Positions 1 through 8,383 of a stretch of DNA of 64,000 bases are shown here, in pieces. Where the stretch lies: NCBI RefSeq assembly GCF_004323845.1, contig NZ_QPGR01000003.1:88544-152543 (forward strand), written 5' to 3'. The stretch comes from Campylobacter novaezeelandiae. Its GTDB lineage: Bacteria; Campylobacterota; Campylobacteria; Campylobacterales; Campylobacteraceae. The notes under the pieces are model-generated. The model saw nothing but the letters and a program-made list of their open reading frames with translations, made no database searches and was not told where the DNA came from. Both the position numbers and the translations under genes were made by a program. Numbering within the stretch: position 1 is the first letter of the stretch; every line of letters starts with the position of its first letter.

Positions 1-515
1 CTGGTTCAAGAAAAAGTGAAATTAAACGATTAATGCCTATTTTTAAAGAACTTTCCAAAAAATTTAAAGGTGAAAAAATTCTTTGTGTTCCTCCATTTAA
101 TCTTAATAAACTTGAAATTTATGGTGATATTAAAGAATTTAAAATAGAAAGCAATACCCCAAAACTCCTTAAAAAAGCTGATTTTGCTTTTATTTGTAGT
201 GGCACAGCTACACTAGAAGCGGCTTTAGTGGGCACTCCTTTTGTTTTAGCTTATAGAGCAAAGGCTATTGATATTTTTATAGCAAAATTATTTGTGAAAT
301 TAAAACATATAGGACTTGCAAATATTATTTGTGATTTTGCAGGAAAAGAGCCTTTAAATCCTGAATTTTTACAAGATGAGGTTAAAGCGCAAAATCTTTA
401 TAATTCTTATATAAACTATAATTATCAGATATTTTTTGATAAAGTTGATTTTTTAAAAGAGTATTTAAAATTTGGAAGTGCAAAAAAATTAGCTAAAATA
501 CTTCATGAAATTTAA
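1..515 (+). CDS. lpxB: Lipid-A-disaccharide synthase, C-terminal part (5' end outside window)
   Basis: LpxB joins UDP-2,3-diacylglucosamine and lipid X to make the lipid A disaccharide at the inner membrane. The reading frame is open from base 3, ahead of the first ATG at 33, and begins with [10 protein letters not shown], which fits the LpxB sugar-nucleotide binding motif (LPGSR..EI..L). A second typical stretch, [21 protein letters not shown], is seen as [11 protein letters not shown] followed by [10 protein letters not shown] near the middle. About 170 residues are visible, roughly the last half of a normal LpxB. The gene is followed 12 bases later by greA, the same order as in C. jejuni, where the pair is oriented together. 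The lipid A link is reinforced by an LpxH-like gene two genes downstream. Confidence 0.9.
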   Translation, partial: GSRKSEIKRLMPIFKELSKKFKGEKILCVPPFNLNKLEIYGDIKEFKIESNTPKLLKKADFAFICSGTATLEAALVGTPFVLAYRAKAIDIFIAKLFVKLKHIGLANIICDFAGKEPLNPEFLQDEVKAQNLYNSYINYNYQIFFDKVDFLKEYLKFGSAKKLAKILHEI

Positions 516-527
516 AAAGGATAGAAA

Positions 528-1013
528 ATGCAAAAAGAACCAATGAGTGAATTTGGCTATAAAAAATTAGTTAATGAATTAAAAGATTTAAAAGATAATC
601 AGCGTCCAGCAGTGGTTGTTGAAATTGATGTAGCAAGAAGTCATGGGGATTTAAAAGAAAATGCAGAATATCATGCCGCAAGAGAAAAACAAGCTTTAAT
701 TGAAAGCCGTATAGCAGAGTTAAGTGATATTTTAGCAAGAGCCCAAGTGATAGATCCTTCAAGTTATGAGCACGATAGTGTCAAATTTGGCTCTAGTGTT
801 GTGATTATGGATATAGATAGTGAAAAAGAAAGTAAATATACCTTGGTTGGAATTTGTGAAAGCAATCTTGAAAAAGGCTACATTTCTATCAACTCACCTA
901 TTGCAAAGGCCATGCTTGGTAAGAAAGTAGGTGATGAGTTTAGAGTGCGTTTGCCAAAAGGGGAAAGTGAATTTGAAATTATAGACATTTTTTATGAAAA
1001 ATTGGAGTTTTAA
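528..1013 (+). CDS. greA: Transcription elongation factor GreA
   Basis: GreA stimulates transcript cleavage by backtracked RNA polymerase. The 161-residue length is normal for the family. The N-terminal coiled coil is visible, including the family signature around [20 protein letters not shown] (residues about 36-55), which carries the acidic tip residues that reach into the polymerase secondary channel. The C-terminal globular domain ends with the usual pattern [13 protein letters not shown]. The start ATG at 528 follows an AAGGA ribosome-binding site. The stop codon abuts the GTG start of the next gene, so greA is probably co-transcribed with lpxB and the membrane sulfatase gene. Confidence 0.95.
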   Translation: MQKEPMSEFGYKKLVNELKDLKDNQRPAVVVEIDVARSHGDLKENAEYHAAREKQALIESRIAELSDILARAQVIDPSSYEHDSVKFGSSVVIMDIDSEKESKYTLVGICESNLEKGYISINSPIAKAMLGKKVGDEFRVRLPKGESEFEIIDIFYEKLEF

Positions 1014-2732
1014 GTGTCAAATTTCTTAGCTTTTTTAAAAAAATATTTTAAAATTATTTTTTTAATCTACCTAAGCAATATAATTTTAATGCTTTATTTT
1101 ATTTATATTCTATATATTCATGATTTTAACTGGTTTTTAAGTAGAAGTTTTAAAAGTATAATTTATTCTTTAGTATTTGAAGTTGTACTAATACATTTAT
1201 TTTATTTATTTTTAAAACAAAAAACTAAATATTTTTTATATTTTTATTTAGTTTTTGCGGTTTTAGATTTTATATTTGAGGGTTTTTTACTTTTAAATTA
1301 TCACACCCTAATCAATCCTTTATTAATACAAGTTTTATTAGATACTAATTTAAGAGAAAGTTATGAATTTTTAATTACTTTTATAGGATTTAAGGATTTA
1401 TTGAGTATTTTAGGCATTGTAATAGCTGTATTTTTAGTATTAAAATTCTTAAAAAATCCAAAACAAACTTATCCTAAAATAAGAAAAATTTTTATAATTT
1501 TTTATTTTATTGTAATTATTATTTTGTCTGTAGACTTTATAAATAAATTTTTTATCAAAAATGACTCTTTTGGAGCTTTGGAAAGATTGAATGAAAATGC
1601 TTTATTGCGTATTTTAAATAAAACATATGAATTTTTTGGTAATGATAGTTTATATGGGAAATACAAAAGCTATATAAAAAATTATGAAAATATTACTCAA
1701 GGCTATAAAGGTAAGGTTTTACTTAAGGAAAAAATTCCTTATGTGGTTTTAATTATAGGAGAAAGTACAGGACGTAATCATATGAGCTTATATGGTTATG
1801 AGCTTGATACAAATCCTAGATTAAAGAAACTTGAAAAAGAAGGAAATTTAATAAAATTTGATGATGTAATTTCTCCTTTTGCGCATACTGCAGCTTCTTT
1901 GCTTAGGGTCTTAACTTTTGCAAGTAATGAAGATAAGGTTTGGGAAGATAAATTAGATCTTGTTGATTTGTTTAATCTAGCAGGCTATAAGAGTATTTTT
2001 ATTTCTAATCAAGAAAAAGCATCTCTTCCTTCAAGTATTACAAGTGCAATTGCGAGTCGTGCAAATAAAAGTATTTTTGCTAATTCTATTACAAATGATG
2101 ATAAAACCATTGTTTCAAAATATGATGAAGTTTTATTGCCTTTTGCGAAAGAAAATTTAAACAATTATGATTTTTTTATTTTTCATTTATTAGGCACTCA
2201 TGCAAATTATAAATACAGATATCCTAAAGATTTTGAAAAATTTAGTGCTAAAGACATTAATACTTCTTCTTTAAATACTAAACAAAAACAGCTAGTAGCA
2301 GAATACGATAATGCTGTACTTTATAATGATTTTGTAGTTAATGAAGTGTTTAATCTTTTTAAAGATAAAGATTCTGTTATTATTTATTTAAGTGATCATT
2401 CTGAAAGTTTATATGAAGATAAAGGTTTTTTAGGCCATTTTAAGCCTTCTCGTTTTACAGCTGAGATCCCCTTTTTAATAATAGTAAGTGATACTTTTAA
2501 GCAAAACCATAAAGAGCTTTATGAGAAAATTATAAAAGCAAAAAGTAAAGCTTTTATGAGTGATGATTTAATTCATGCTTTATGTACATTGGGGGGGGGG
2601 ATTATGATAAAAGATTATAATGCCACAAGAGATATTTTAAATCCTAAATTTAATGAAAAAAGAAAAAGAATGCTTAATCAAGGTGTAGATTATGATAAAG
2701 AATTAAAAAATGAAAAAGCATTTGCAAGATGA
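1014..2732 (+). CDS. Membrane sulfatase-family protein (phosphoethanolamine-transferase-like), phase-variable
   Basis: This is a 572-residue inner-membrane protein with about five N-terminal membrane segments (residues roughly 10-32, 45-67, 71-93, 119-141, 154-175) and a periplasmic alkaline-phosphatase-fold domain from about residue 240. Metal and nucleophile motifs of the EptA/EptC type are visible: IIGESTGRNHMSLYGY (from about 247), the probable catalytic threonine in FAHTAASL (about Thr292) and SDHSESLYEDKGFLGH (from about 460). The family moves phosphoethanolamine from phospholipid to lipid A, core sugars or the flagellar rod. The start is GTG, directly on the greA stop. A run of ten G at 2591-2600 codes for three glycines about 46 codons before the end; at this length the frame is intact (ON). 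The exact acceptor cannot be read from sequence, and it differs in place from the eptC locus I remember in C. jejuni (Cj0256). Confidence 0.8.
   Translation: MSNFLAFLKKYFKIIFLIYLSNIILMLYFIYILYIHDFNWFLSRSFKSIIYSLVFEVVLIHLFYLFLKQKTKYFLYFYLVFAVLDFIFEGFLLLNYHTLINPLLIQVLLDTNLRESYEFLITFIGFKDLLSILGIVIAVFLVLKFLKNPKQTYPKIRKIFIIFYFIVIIILSVDFINKFFIKNDSFGALERLNENALLRILNKTYEFFGNDSLYGKYKSYIKNYENITQGYKGKVLLKEKIPYVVLIIGESTGRNHMSLYGYELDTNPRLKKLEKEGNLIKFDDVISPFAHTAASLLRVLTFASNEDKVWEDKLDLVDLFNLAGYKSIFISNQEKASLPSSITSAIASRANKSIFANSITNDDKTIVSKYDEVLLPFAKENLNNYDFFIFHLLGTHANYKYRYPKDFEKFSAKDINTSSLNTKQKQLVAEYDNAVLYNDFVVNEVFNLFKDKDSVIIYLSDHSESLYEDKGFLGHFKPSRFTAEIPFLIIVSDTFKQNHKELYEKIIKAKSKAFMSDDLIHALCTLGGGIMIKDYNATRDILNPKFNEKRKRMLNQGVDYDKELKNEKAFAR
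2591..2600 (+). repeat. Homopolymeric G10 tract inside the sulfatase gene
   Basis: Ten consecutive G bases lie in the coding region in an otherwise very AT-rich gene. Runs of 8-12 G or C are the classic slipped-strand mutation sites of Campylobacter. At G10 the downstream frame gives the sequence LGGGIMIKDYN and the protein continues to 572 residues. Loss or gain of one base would replace the last 45 or so residues, downstream of all visible catalytic motifs, and would also affect the overlap with the next gene's start at 2710. Confidence 0.9.
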
Positions 2733-3477
2733 AGTGATTATTAAAAATGGTGCTATTTTTATAGCTGATGCTCATGAAAATGAACAAAGAAGAGGGTTTT
2801 GGAATTTTTTATGTGCTTTAAAAGAAGGTAAAGTTAAAACTTCTCAACTTTTTTTAATGGGTGATATATTTGATTTGTTAATAGGTGAAATTTCTGCTAC
2901 GCATAATTTTGCAAAAAAATATATTATTTTATTAGAAGAGCTTAGTAATGATGTGGAAATTTTTTATTTGGAAGGAAATCATGATTTTAATCTTTCTTAT
3001 TTTTTTAAAAAAGTAAAGATTTTTCCTTTAAAAAAACAGCCTTTAAAAGCTATTTTTTATACTGAAAAAGGTGAAAAAATAGATTTTTTTTTAGCACATG
3101 GGGATATTTTTTTAAATCCTTTTTTAGGGTTTATTTTAAAAAATTTAAGAAGACATTCTTTACTTTGTTTTTTAAATTTTTTAAATAAAATTACTTTCGA
3201 TTTTATATCAAAACGAATTTTGGAAAATCAAAAAAAGAAAAATCTTTTTTTTAAAATTAACAATTTTGAAAATTTAATTTATCAAAGATATGAAAAATAT
3301 AACACCAATAATGCTTGGGTTGTAGAAGGACACTATCATCAAAATTTTATTTTAAATAATGAAAATATAAAATATTTTAATTTAAATAGTTTTGCATATA
3401 AGGAAAGTTTTTTTGTAGTAGAATACAGCCAAGAAATCAAATTTCAAGAACAGAATTTGAGGGGTCAAAATGTTTGA
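2710..3477 (+). CDS. lpxH: LpxH-like UDP-2,3-diacylglucosamine diphosphatase / metallophosphoesterase
   Basis: This 255-residue protein shows all calcineurin-like metallophosphoesterase motifs in order: IADAHENE (D-x-H), MGDIFDLL (GD..D), LEGNHDFN (GNHD), LAHGDIF (GHGD) and VEGHYHQN (GH.H). In the LpxH family this fold cleaves UDP-2,3-diacylglucosamine to lipid X, the substrate of LpxB. The position close to lpxB supports that role; other phosphoesterase substrates remain possible. The ATG at 2710 lies inside the end of the sulfatase gene (23-base overlap), so translation may be coupled. Its end overlaps cheV by 8 bases. Confidence 0.65.
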   Translation: MKKHLQDEVIIKNGAIFIADAHENEQRRGFWNFLCALKEGKVKTSQLFLMGDIFDLLIGEISATHNFAKKYIILLEELSNDVEIFYLEGNHDFNLSYFFKKVKIFPLKKQPLKAIFYTEKGEKIDFFLAHGDIFLNPFLGFILKNLRRHSLLCFLNFLNKITFDFISKRILENQKKKNLFFKINNFENLIYQRYEKYNTNNAWVVEGHYHQNFILNNENIKYFNLNSFAYKESFFVVEYSQEIKFQEQNLRGQNV

Positions 3478-4426
3478 TGAAAATATAATTAAAACAGGTT
3501 CAAATGAAATGGAACTTGTTGATTTCCGTATTTTTAAACAAGGACACGATAAAGTATATGAAGGAATTTATGGTGTTAATGTTTCTAAAGTAAGAGAAAT
3601 TATCAAGATTCCAAGTCTTACGGAATTACCAGGTGTGCCTGATTACATTGAAGGTATTTTTGATCTTCGTGGAGTTGTAATACCTGTAGTTAATCTTGCA
3701 AAGTGGATGCAAATTACCGAGCCAGAAGGGACTATGTTAAAGCCACGAGTAATAATTACAGAATTTAGTAATATTCTTATTGGTTTTATTGTTCATGAGG
3801 CTAAAAGAATTCGTCGTATAAACTGGAAAGATATAGAGCCAGCTACTTTTTCTGCAGGATCTGGAGCTTTAGATAAGGGTAAGATCACGGGTGTAACACG
3901 TATCGAAAATGATGAGGTTTTGCTTATTTTAGATCTTGAGAGTATTGTGGAAGAATTAGGAATTTATGCGCCTAAAATAGATATCGATCTTAGCAAAATC
4001 GAAAAATTTAGCGGGACAGCTTTAATCTTAGATGATAGTTTAACAGCTAGAAAACGTGTTAAAGAAATGCTCCAACAAATAGGACTGCAAGTAGTTGAAG
4101 CAAAAGATGGTGTAGAAGGTATCAATAAGCTAGAAGAGTTGAGTCAGCTTTATGGAGATTCTTTGGGCGCCAATTTAAAGATTATTGTAAGTGATGTTGA
4201 AATGCCTCAAATGGATGGCTTTCATTTTGCTGCACATGTTAAAGAAGATCAGAGATTTAAAGATATTCCTATAGTTTTTAATTCATCTTTATCTAATGAA
4301 TTTATGAACGAAAAAGGTGTTCAAGAAGCTGGAGGAGAAGGATATTTAGTTAAATTTAATGCAAGTGACTTTTTCTCTGAAATAACTCGTGTTTTAAAAA
4401 AACATCAATCTCAACAACAGGGGTAA
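3470..4426 (+). CDS. cheV: Chemotaxis coupling protein CheV (CheW domain plus receiver)
   Basis: CheV links chemoreceptors to the kinase CheA and can be phosphorylated. Residues about 12-165 form a CheW-like domain (VREIIKIPSLTELPGVPDYIEG, then IFDLRGVVIPVVNL). Residues about 180-312 form a response-regulator receiver with the acidic pocket LILDDS, the probable phosphoacceptor Asp242 in IIVSDVEMPQMDG, and a C-terminal lysine in YLVKFNA. The length, 318 residues, is normal. It is the first gene of cheV-cheA-cheW, with only 3 bases to cheA, as in C. jejuni. Confidence 0.95.
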   Translation: MFDENIIKTGSNEMELVDFRIFKQGHDKVYEGIYGVNVSKVREIIKIPSLTELPGVPDYIEGIFDLRGVVIPVVNLAKWMQITEPEGTMLKPRVIITEFSNILIGFIVHEAKRIRRINWKDIEPATFSAGSGALDKGKITGVTRIENDEVLLILDLESIVEELGIYAPKIDIDLSKIEKFSGTALILDDSLTARKRVKEMLQQIGLQVVEAKDGVEGINKLEELSQLYGDSLGANLKIIVSDVEMPQMDGFHFAAHVKEDQRFKDIPIVFNSSLSNEFMNEKGVQEAGGEGYLVKFNASDFFSEITRVLKKHQSQQQG

Positions 4427-4429
4427 AAT

Positions 4430-6733
4430 ATGGAAGATATGCAAGAAATACTTGAAGACTTTTTGGTTGAAGCTTTTGAGCTAGTTGAGCAAATCGACCA
4501 TGACTTAGTAGAGCTTGAATCAAATCCAGAAGATTTAGAATTATTAAATAGAATTTTCCGTGTTGCGCATACCGTTAAAGGATCATCAAGTTTTTTAAAT
4601 TTTGATGTTTTAACAAAATTAACACATCATATGGAAGATGTTTTAAATAAAGCAAGACATGGTGAACTTAAAATCACTCCAGATATAATGGACGTTGTTT
4701 TAGAATCTATTGACAGAATGAAAACTTTGCTTAATTCTATCCGTGATAATGGTAATGATACAGCAATAGGCATGGATATTGGACCTATTTGTTCTAAACT
4801 TACTGCTATCTCAGAAGGAGAGGCGCCAACTTCTAATGAAAAAATAGAAGAAAATAAAGAAGTAAAAGAGGAAAAACAAGAACCAGAACCTACTCCAGAA
4901 CCAGATATAGATGTTAGCAAGCTTAATGATTCTGAAGTTGAAGCAGAAATAGAAAGACTTTTAAAAGTGAGAAAGGCTGAAGATCAAGCAAGAAGAGCAC
5001 AGAAAAAGCAACAAAAATCAGCCTCATCTGTTTCTCCAAATAAACCAGCGGACACAAAAACAAGTGCTCCTGCAGAAAAAAAGGTTCCTGTTACTGGTAG
5101 TAGCGGTGCATCTATGGATCAAACTATTAGGGTTGAAGTTAAGAGACTTGATCATTTGATGAATTTAATTGGTGAATTAGTACTTGGAAAAAACCGTTTG
5201 CTTAAAATTTATGATGATGTTGAAGAGCGTTATGAGGGTGAAAAATTCCTTGAAGAGCTTAACCAGGTTGTTAGCCAATTAAGTATTATTACAACAGATG
5301 TACAACTTGCTGTAATGAAAACAAGAATGCAACCTATTGCAAAGGTATTTAATAAATTTCCAAGAGTTGTTAGAGACTTAAGTCGTGAACTTGGAAAACA
5401 GATTGAACTTGAAATTACAGGCGAAGAAACAGAGCTAGATAAATCTATCGTTGAAGAAATAGGCGATCCTATAATGCATATGATTAGAAATTCTTGTGAT
5501 CATGGTGTAGAAGATCCAGCTACTCGTGTAGCTAGTGGAAAGCCTGAAAAAGGAATTGTTCAACTTAAGGCTTATAATGAAGGAAATCACATTGTAGTTG
5601 AAATTACTGATGATGGTAAAGGACTTGATGCAAATGCATTAAAATATAAAGCTATAGAGAAAAATTTAATCTCTGAAAGAGAAGCAGATCAAATGAGTGA
5701 TAAAGAAGCTTTTGCTTTGATTTTTAAACCAGGTTTTTCTACTGCAGCAAAAGTGACAAATGTTTCAGGTCGTGGCGTTGGAATGGACGTTGTTAAAACC
5801 AATATTGAAAAACTTAATGGTGTGATTGAAATTGATAGCGAAGTGGGTAAAGGAAGTACATTTAAATTAAAAATTCCTTTAACATTGGCAATTATCCAAT
5901 CTTTACTTGTAGGTACTCAAGAAGAATTTTATGCTATTCCGCTTGCAAGTGTTCTTGAAACGGTTAGAGTTCCGATTGATGATATTTACACCATAGAAGG
6001 TAAGAATGTATTGCGCTTAAGAGATGAGGTTCTTTCGCTTGTAAGACTTTCAGATGTTTTTGGAGTTAAGCAAGTTCTTGAAAGTGGTGATCAAACTTAT
6101 GTGGTTGTTATCGGTGTAGCAGAAAGCAAACTTGGTATTATAGTCGATACTTTGGTAGGGCAAGAAGAAATTGTTATTAAATCAATGGGTGATTATTTAC
6201 AAAATATTACAGGAATAGCAGGAGCTACTATAAGAGGTGATGGTAGGGTAACTTTAATTATCGATGTAGCAGCTATGATGGATATGGCAAAAGAAATAAA
6301 AGTTGATATTAAAGCTCAGCTTGAATCAAATGTTAAAAAAGTAAAAGAAAAGCCAAGTGATTATAAAGTTTTAATCGTTGATGATTCTAAAATGGATAGA
6401 ACTTTGATGCAAAAAGCTTTAGAATCTTTAGGGGTGAGTTTGATAGAAGCAACTAACGGCGTTGAAGCACTTAACATTGTTAAATCAGGAGAGCATGATA
6501 TTGATGCTATGCTTATAGATATAGAGATGCCAAGAATGGATGGTTATACTTTAGCTGGTGAGATTAGGAAGTATTCTAAATATAGAAACCTTCCATTAAT
6601 AGCAGTTACCTCAAGAACAAGCAAAACAGATCGTTTAAGAGGTGTTGAAGTAGGAATGACAGAATATATTACAAAACCTTATTCTCCGGAATATTTAGAA
6701 AATGTAGTTAGAAAAAATTTAAAATTAGGATAA
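4430..6733 (+). CDS. cheA: Chemotaxis histidine kinase CheA with C-terminal receiver (CheAY)
   Basis: CheA autophosphorylates in response to receptor state and passes phosphate to CheY. The domain order is: Hpt domain with the substrate histidine near residue 47 (VAHTVKGSSSF), a charged proline-rich linker (about 130-220), dimerisation domain (LDHLMNLIGELVLGKNR), HATPase domain with N box HMIRNSCDHG and G boxes DDGKGLD and GRGVGMDVV, a CheW-like regulatory domain (about 490-620), and a receiver domain at the C-terminus (VLIVDDSKMD, then MLIDIEMPRMDGY, then ITKPYSP). The added receiver is typical of epsilonproteobacterial CheA. 767 residues; sits between cheV and cheW with tight spacing. Confidence 0.97.
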   Translation: MEDMQEILEDFLVEAFELVEQIDHDLVELESNPEDLELLNRIFRVAHTVKGSSSFLNFDVLTKLTHHMEDVLNKARHGELKITPDIMDVVLESIDRMKTLLNSIRDNGNDTAIGMDIGPICSKLTAISEGEAPTSNEKIEENKEVKEEKQEPEPTPEPDIDVSKLNDSEVEAEIERLLKVRKAEDQARRAQKKQQKSASSVSPNKPADTKTSAPAEKKVPVTGSSGASMDQTIRVEVKRLDHLMNLIGELVLGKNRLLKIYDDVEERYEGEKFLEELNQVVSQLSIITTDVQLAVMKTRMQPIAKVFNKFPRVVRDLSRELGKQIELEITGEETELDKSIVEEIGDPIMHMIRNSCDHGVEDPATRVASGKPEKGIVQLKAYNEGNHIVVEITDDGKGLDANALKYKAIEKNLISEREADQMSDKEAFALIFKPGFSTAAKVTNVSGRGVGMDVVKTNIEKLNGVIEIDSEVGKGSTFKLKIPLTLAIIQSLLVGTQEEFYAIPLASVLETVRVPIDDIYTIEGKNVLRLRDEVLSLVRLSDVFGVKQVLESGDQTYVVVIGVAESKLGIIVDTLVGQEEIVIKSMGDYLQNITGIAGATIRGDGRVTLIIDVAAMMDMAKEIKVDIKAQLESNVKKVKEKPSDYKVLIVDDSKMDRTLMQKALESLGVSLIEATNGVEALNIVKSGEHDIDAMLIDIEMPRMDGYTLAGEIRKYSKYRNLPLIAVTSRTSKTDRLRGVEVGMTEYITKPYSPEYLENVVRKNLKLG

Positions 6734-6737
6734 GAGT

Positions 6738-7256
6738 ATGAGTAATGATAAATTAGAACAAATTTTGCAAAAACAGCAAGCTCAGATAGCTAGTCCTCAA
6801 GATCATAAAGAAGATGATATAATCCAACTAGTTGGTTTTGTAGTTGGAGATGAAGAATATGCTATTCCAATTCTTAATATACAAGAGATTATTAAGCCTA
6901 TAGAATACACTAGAGTCCCTAGTGTGCCAGATTATGTTTTAGGTGTATTTAATATGCGTGGAAATGTTATGCCACTTATTGATTTGGCACAACGTTTTAA
7001 TTTAGGAAGTTCTAAAATGACTCCTCAAACTAGATATATAGTTTTAAGAGGAGAGACAAATGGTAGTGGTGTTGGTGGAAATGCTGGTTTTGTTATAGAT
7101 AGATTGACAGAAGCGATTAAAATTCACAGAAGCAGAATTGATCCGCCACCTGAAACTTTAGTAAAAGATAAAGGTATGATTTATGGTATAGGTAAAAGAG
7201 ATGAAAATATTCTTACCATACTTAAAGTCGAAGCACTTCTAAAACGTGAATTCTAA
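6738..7256 (+). CDS. cheW: Chemotaxis adaptor protein CheW
   Basis: CheW bridges methyl-accepting receptors and CheA. The 172-residue protein is a single CheW domain: LVGFVVGDEEYAIPILNIQEI, then YTRVPSVPDYVLGVFNMRGN and IDLAQRF are diagnostic. It begins 4 bases after cheA and is the last gene of the operon; a perfect inverted repeat follows its stop at once. In C. jejuni the next gene is serB; here the operon end is followed directly by tal. Confidence 0.97.
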   Translation: MSNDKLEQILQKQQAQIASPQDHKEDDIIQLVGFVVGDEEYAIPILNIQEIIKPIEYTRVPSVPDYVLGVFNMRGNVMPLIDLAQRFNLGSSKMTPQTRYIVLRGETNGSGVGGNAGFVIDRLTEAIKIHRSRIDPPPETLVKDKGMIYGIGKRDENILTILKVEALLKREF

Positions 7257-7281
7257 ATTTGATGGGATTTTCCCATCAAAT
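7257..7281 (+). terminator. Inverted repeat after cheW
   Basis: A perfect 11-base stem (ATTTGATGGGA / TCCCATCAAAT) with a 3-base loop starts on the base after the cheW stop codon and is followed by a moderately T-rich stretch (CTTCTTAT). It is a good candidate for the terminator of the lpxB-greA-...-cheVAW transcript. Confidence 0.75.
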
Positions 7282-7346
7282 CTTCTTATAAATTATAATT
7301 TAAAGTAAAATCCGCTATATTTTCAGTTAAAAACAAAGGTTTAATT

Positions 7347-8321
7347 ATGAAAAAATTTTCTCTGTGGTGTGATTTTATTGAAAATAATTTTTTAGAAAAA
7401 GAATTTTTAGATTTATTGAATTTTAAAATTAATGGAGCTACTTCTAATCCTAGTATTTTTAAAAATGCTATCTTAAATTCATCATTTTATAAAAACCAAA
7501 TTATTAAATTAAAAGGAAAAAAAGCTAAAGAAATTTATGAAGAATTAGCAATTAACGACATTAAAAAAGCAGCAGATAAATTAATGCCCCATTTTATGAA
7601 TTTCAATGATGGTTTTATTAGTCTTGAGATTGATCCAAGACTTTATAATCACACAAGTTTAAGTTTAGGTGAGGCAAAAAGACTTTTTAATGCTATAGCT
7701 AAAGAAAATGTGATGATGAAAATTCCAGCTACAGAGGCTTCTTATGAGGTAATGTATGAACTTATGAAAGAAGGTATTAGCGTTAATGCAACCTTGGTGT
7801 TTTCACAAGATCAAGGTAAAAAATGTTTTGATGCTTTAAATGAAGGTTTAAAATATTTTTATCAAAAAAATTCACATTTAGCTAATGCAAAAACCCCAAA
7901 AGCTGTGATTAGTATTTTTGTAAGTCGTTTTGATAAATTCCTTGGTATTAATGTTTTAGAGCAAGGATCTATCGGTGTTTTAAATGCAAATTTAATTTAC
8001 AATGATATTGTTTCTAAAAATGAGCCAAATATTCGTGCTTTATTTGCCAGCACAGGAGTTAAAGATAATACTTTATCAAAAGATTATTATATTCAAGAAT
8101 TATTTTTTGAAAATAGTATCAATACAGCCCCGCTTGATGCTATTGATGCTTTTAATGAAAAATGTACTTTTAAAGTTCCTTTAGATAATACTAAAATTTA
8201 TGATAAATTAAATCAAATTGTTTCTTTGTATGATTTACAAAAAGCCTATAAAAATTTAATGGACGATGGTTTAGAGCAATTTTGTATAGCTTATGAAGAT
8301 ATTTTAAGTGCTTTATCTTGA
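7347..8321 (+). CDS. tal: Transaldolase
   Basis: Transaldolase moves a three-carbon dihydroxyacetone unit between sugar phosphates in the non-oxidative pentose phosphate pathway through a Schiff base. The 324-residue protein has the family start (DFIENNFLEKEF.., GATSNPSIFKNAI), the EIDPRL motif and the active-site lysine in VMMKIPATEAS (Lys125), and the conserved VSVF-type stretch read here as VISIFVSRFDKFL. Length is normal. A T-rich stretch with TATATT near 7313 could supply its promoter. It sits alone between cheW and the interrupted gene at 8384, at what looks like a rearrangement junction relative to C. jejuni NCTC 11168. Confidence 0.93.
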   Translation: MKKFSLWCDFIENNFLEKEFLDLLNFKINGATSNPSIFKNAILNSSFYKNQIIKLKGKKAKEIYEELAINDIKKAADKLMPHFMNFNDGFISLEIDPRLYNHTSLSLGEAKRLFNAIAKENVMMKIPATEASYEVMYELMKEGISVNATLVFSQDQGKKCFDALNEGLKYFYQKNSHLANAKTPKAVISIFVSRFDKFLGINVLEQGSIGVLNANLIYNDIVSKNEPNIRALFASTGVKDNTLSKDYYIQELFFENSINTAPLDAIDAFNEKCTFKVPLDNTKIYDKLNQIVSLYDLQKAYKNLMDDGLEQFCIAYEDILSALS

Positions 8322-8346
8322 AATATCTTATACTCAAAAAGTAATT

Positions 8347-8352
8347 TATAAT
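8347..8352 (+). promoter_or_regulatory. Candidate -10 box (TATAAT) of the C9-tract gene
   Basis: TATAAT lies 31 bases before the ATG at 8384 and is followed by a well placed AGGA ribosome-binding site at 8373-8376. Campylobacter sigma-70 promoters depend mainly on this element, so the gene is probably still transcribed even in its OFF state. Confidence 0.5.
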
Positions 8353-8383
8353 AAAATATAAAATTATTATTTAGGAATAGTTT

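Noticed and set aside
4627-4920. 97-codon minus-strand frame inside cheA
   Set aside because: Serine-rich shadow of the acidic linker of CheA; no start signal and no family resemblance.
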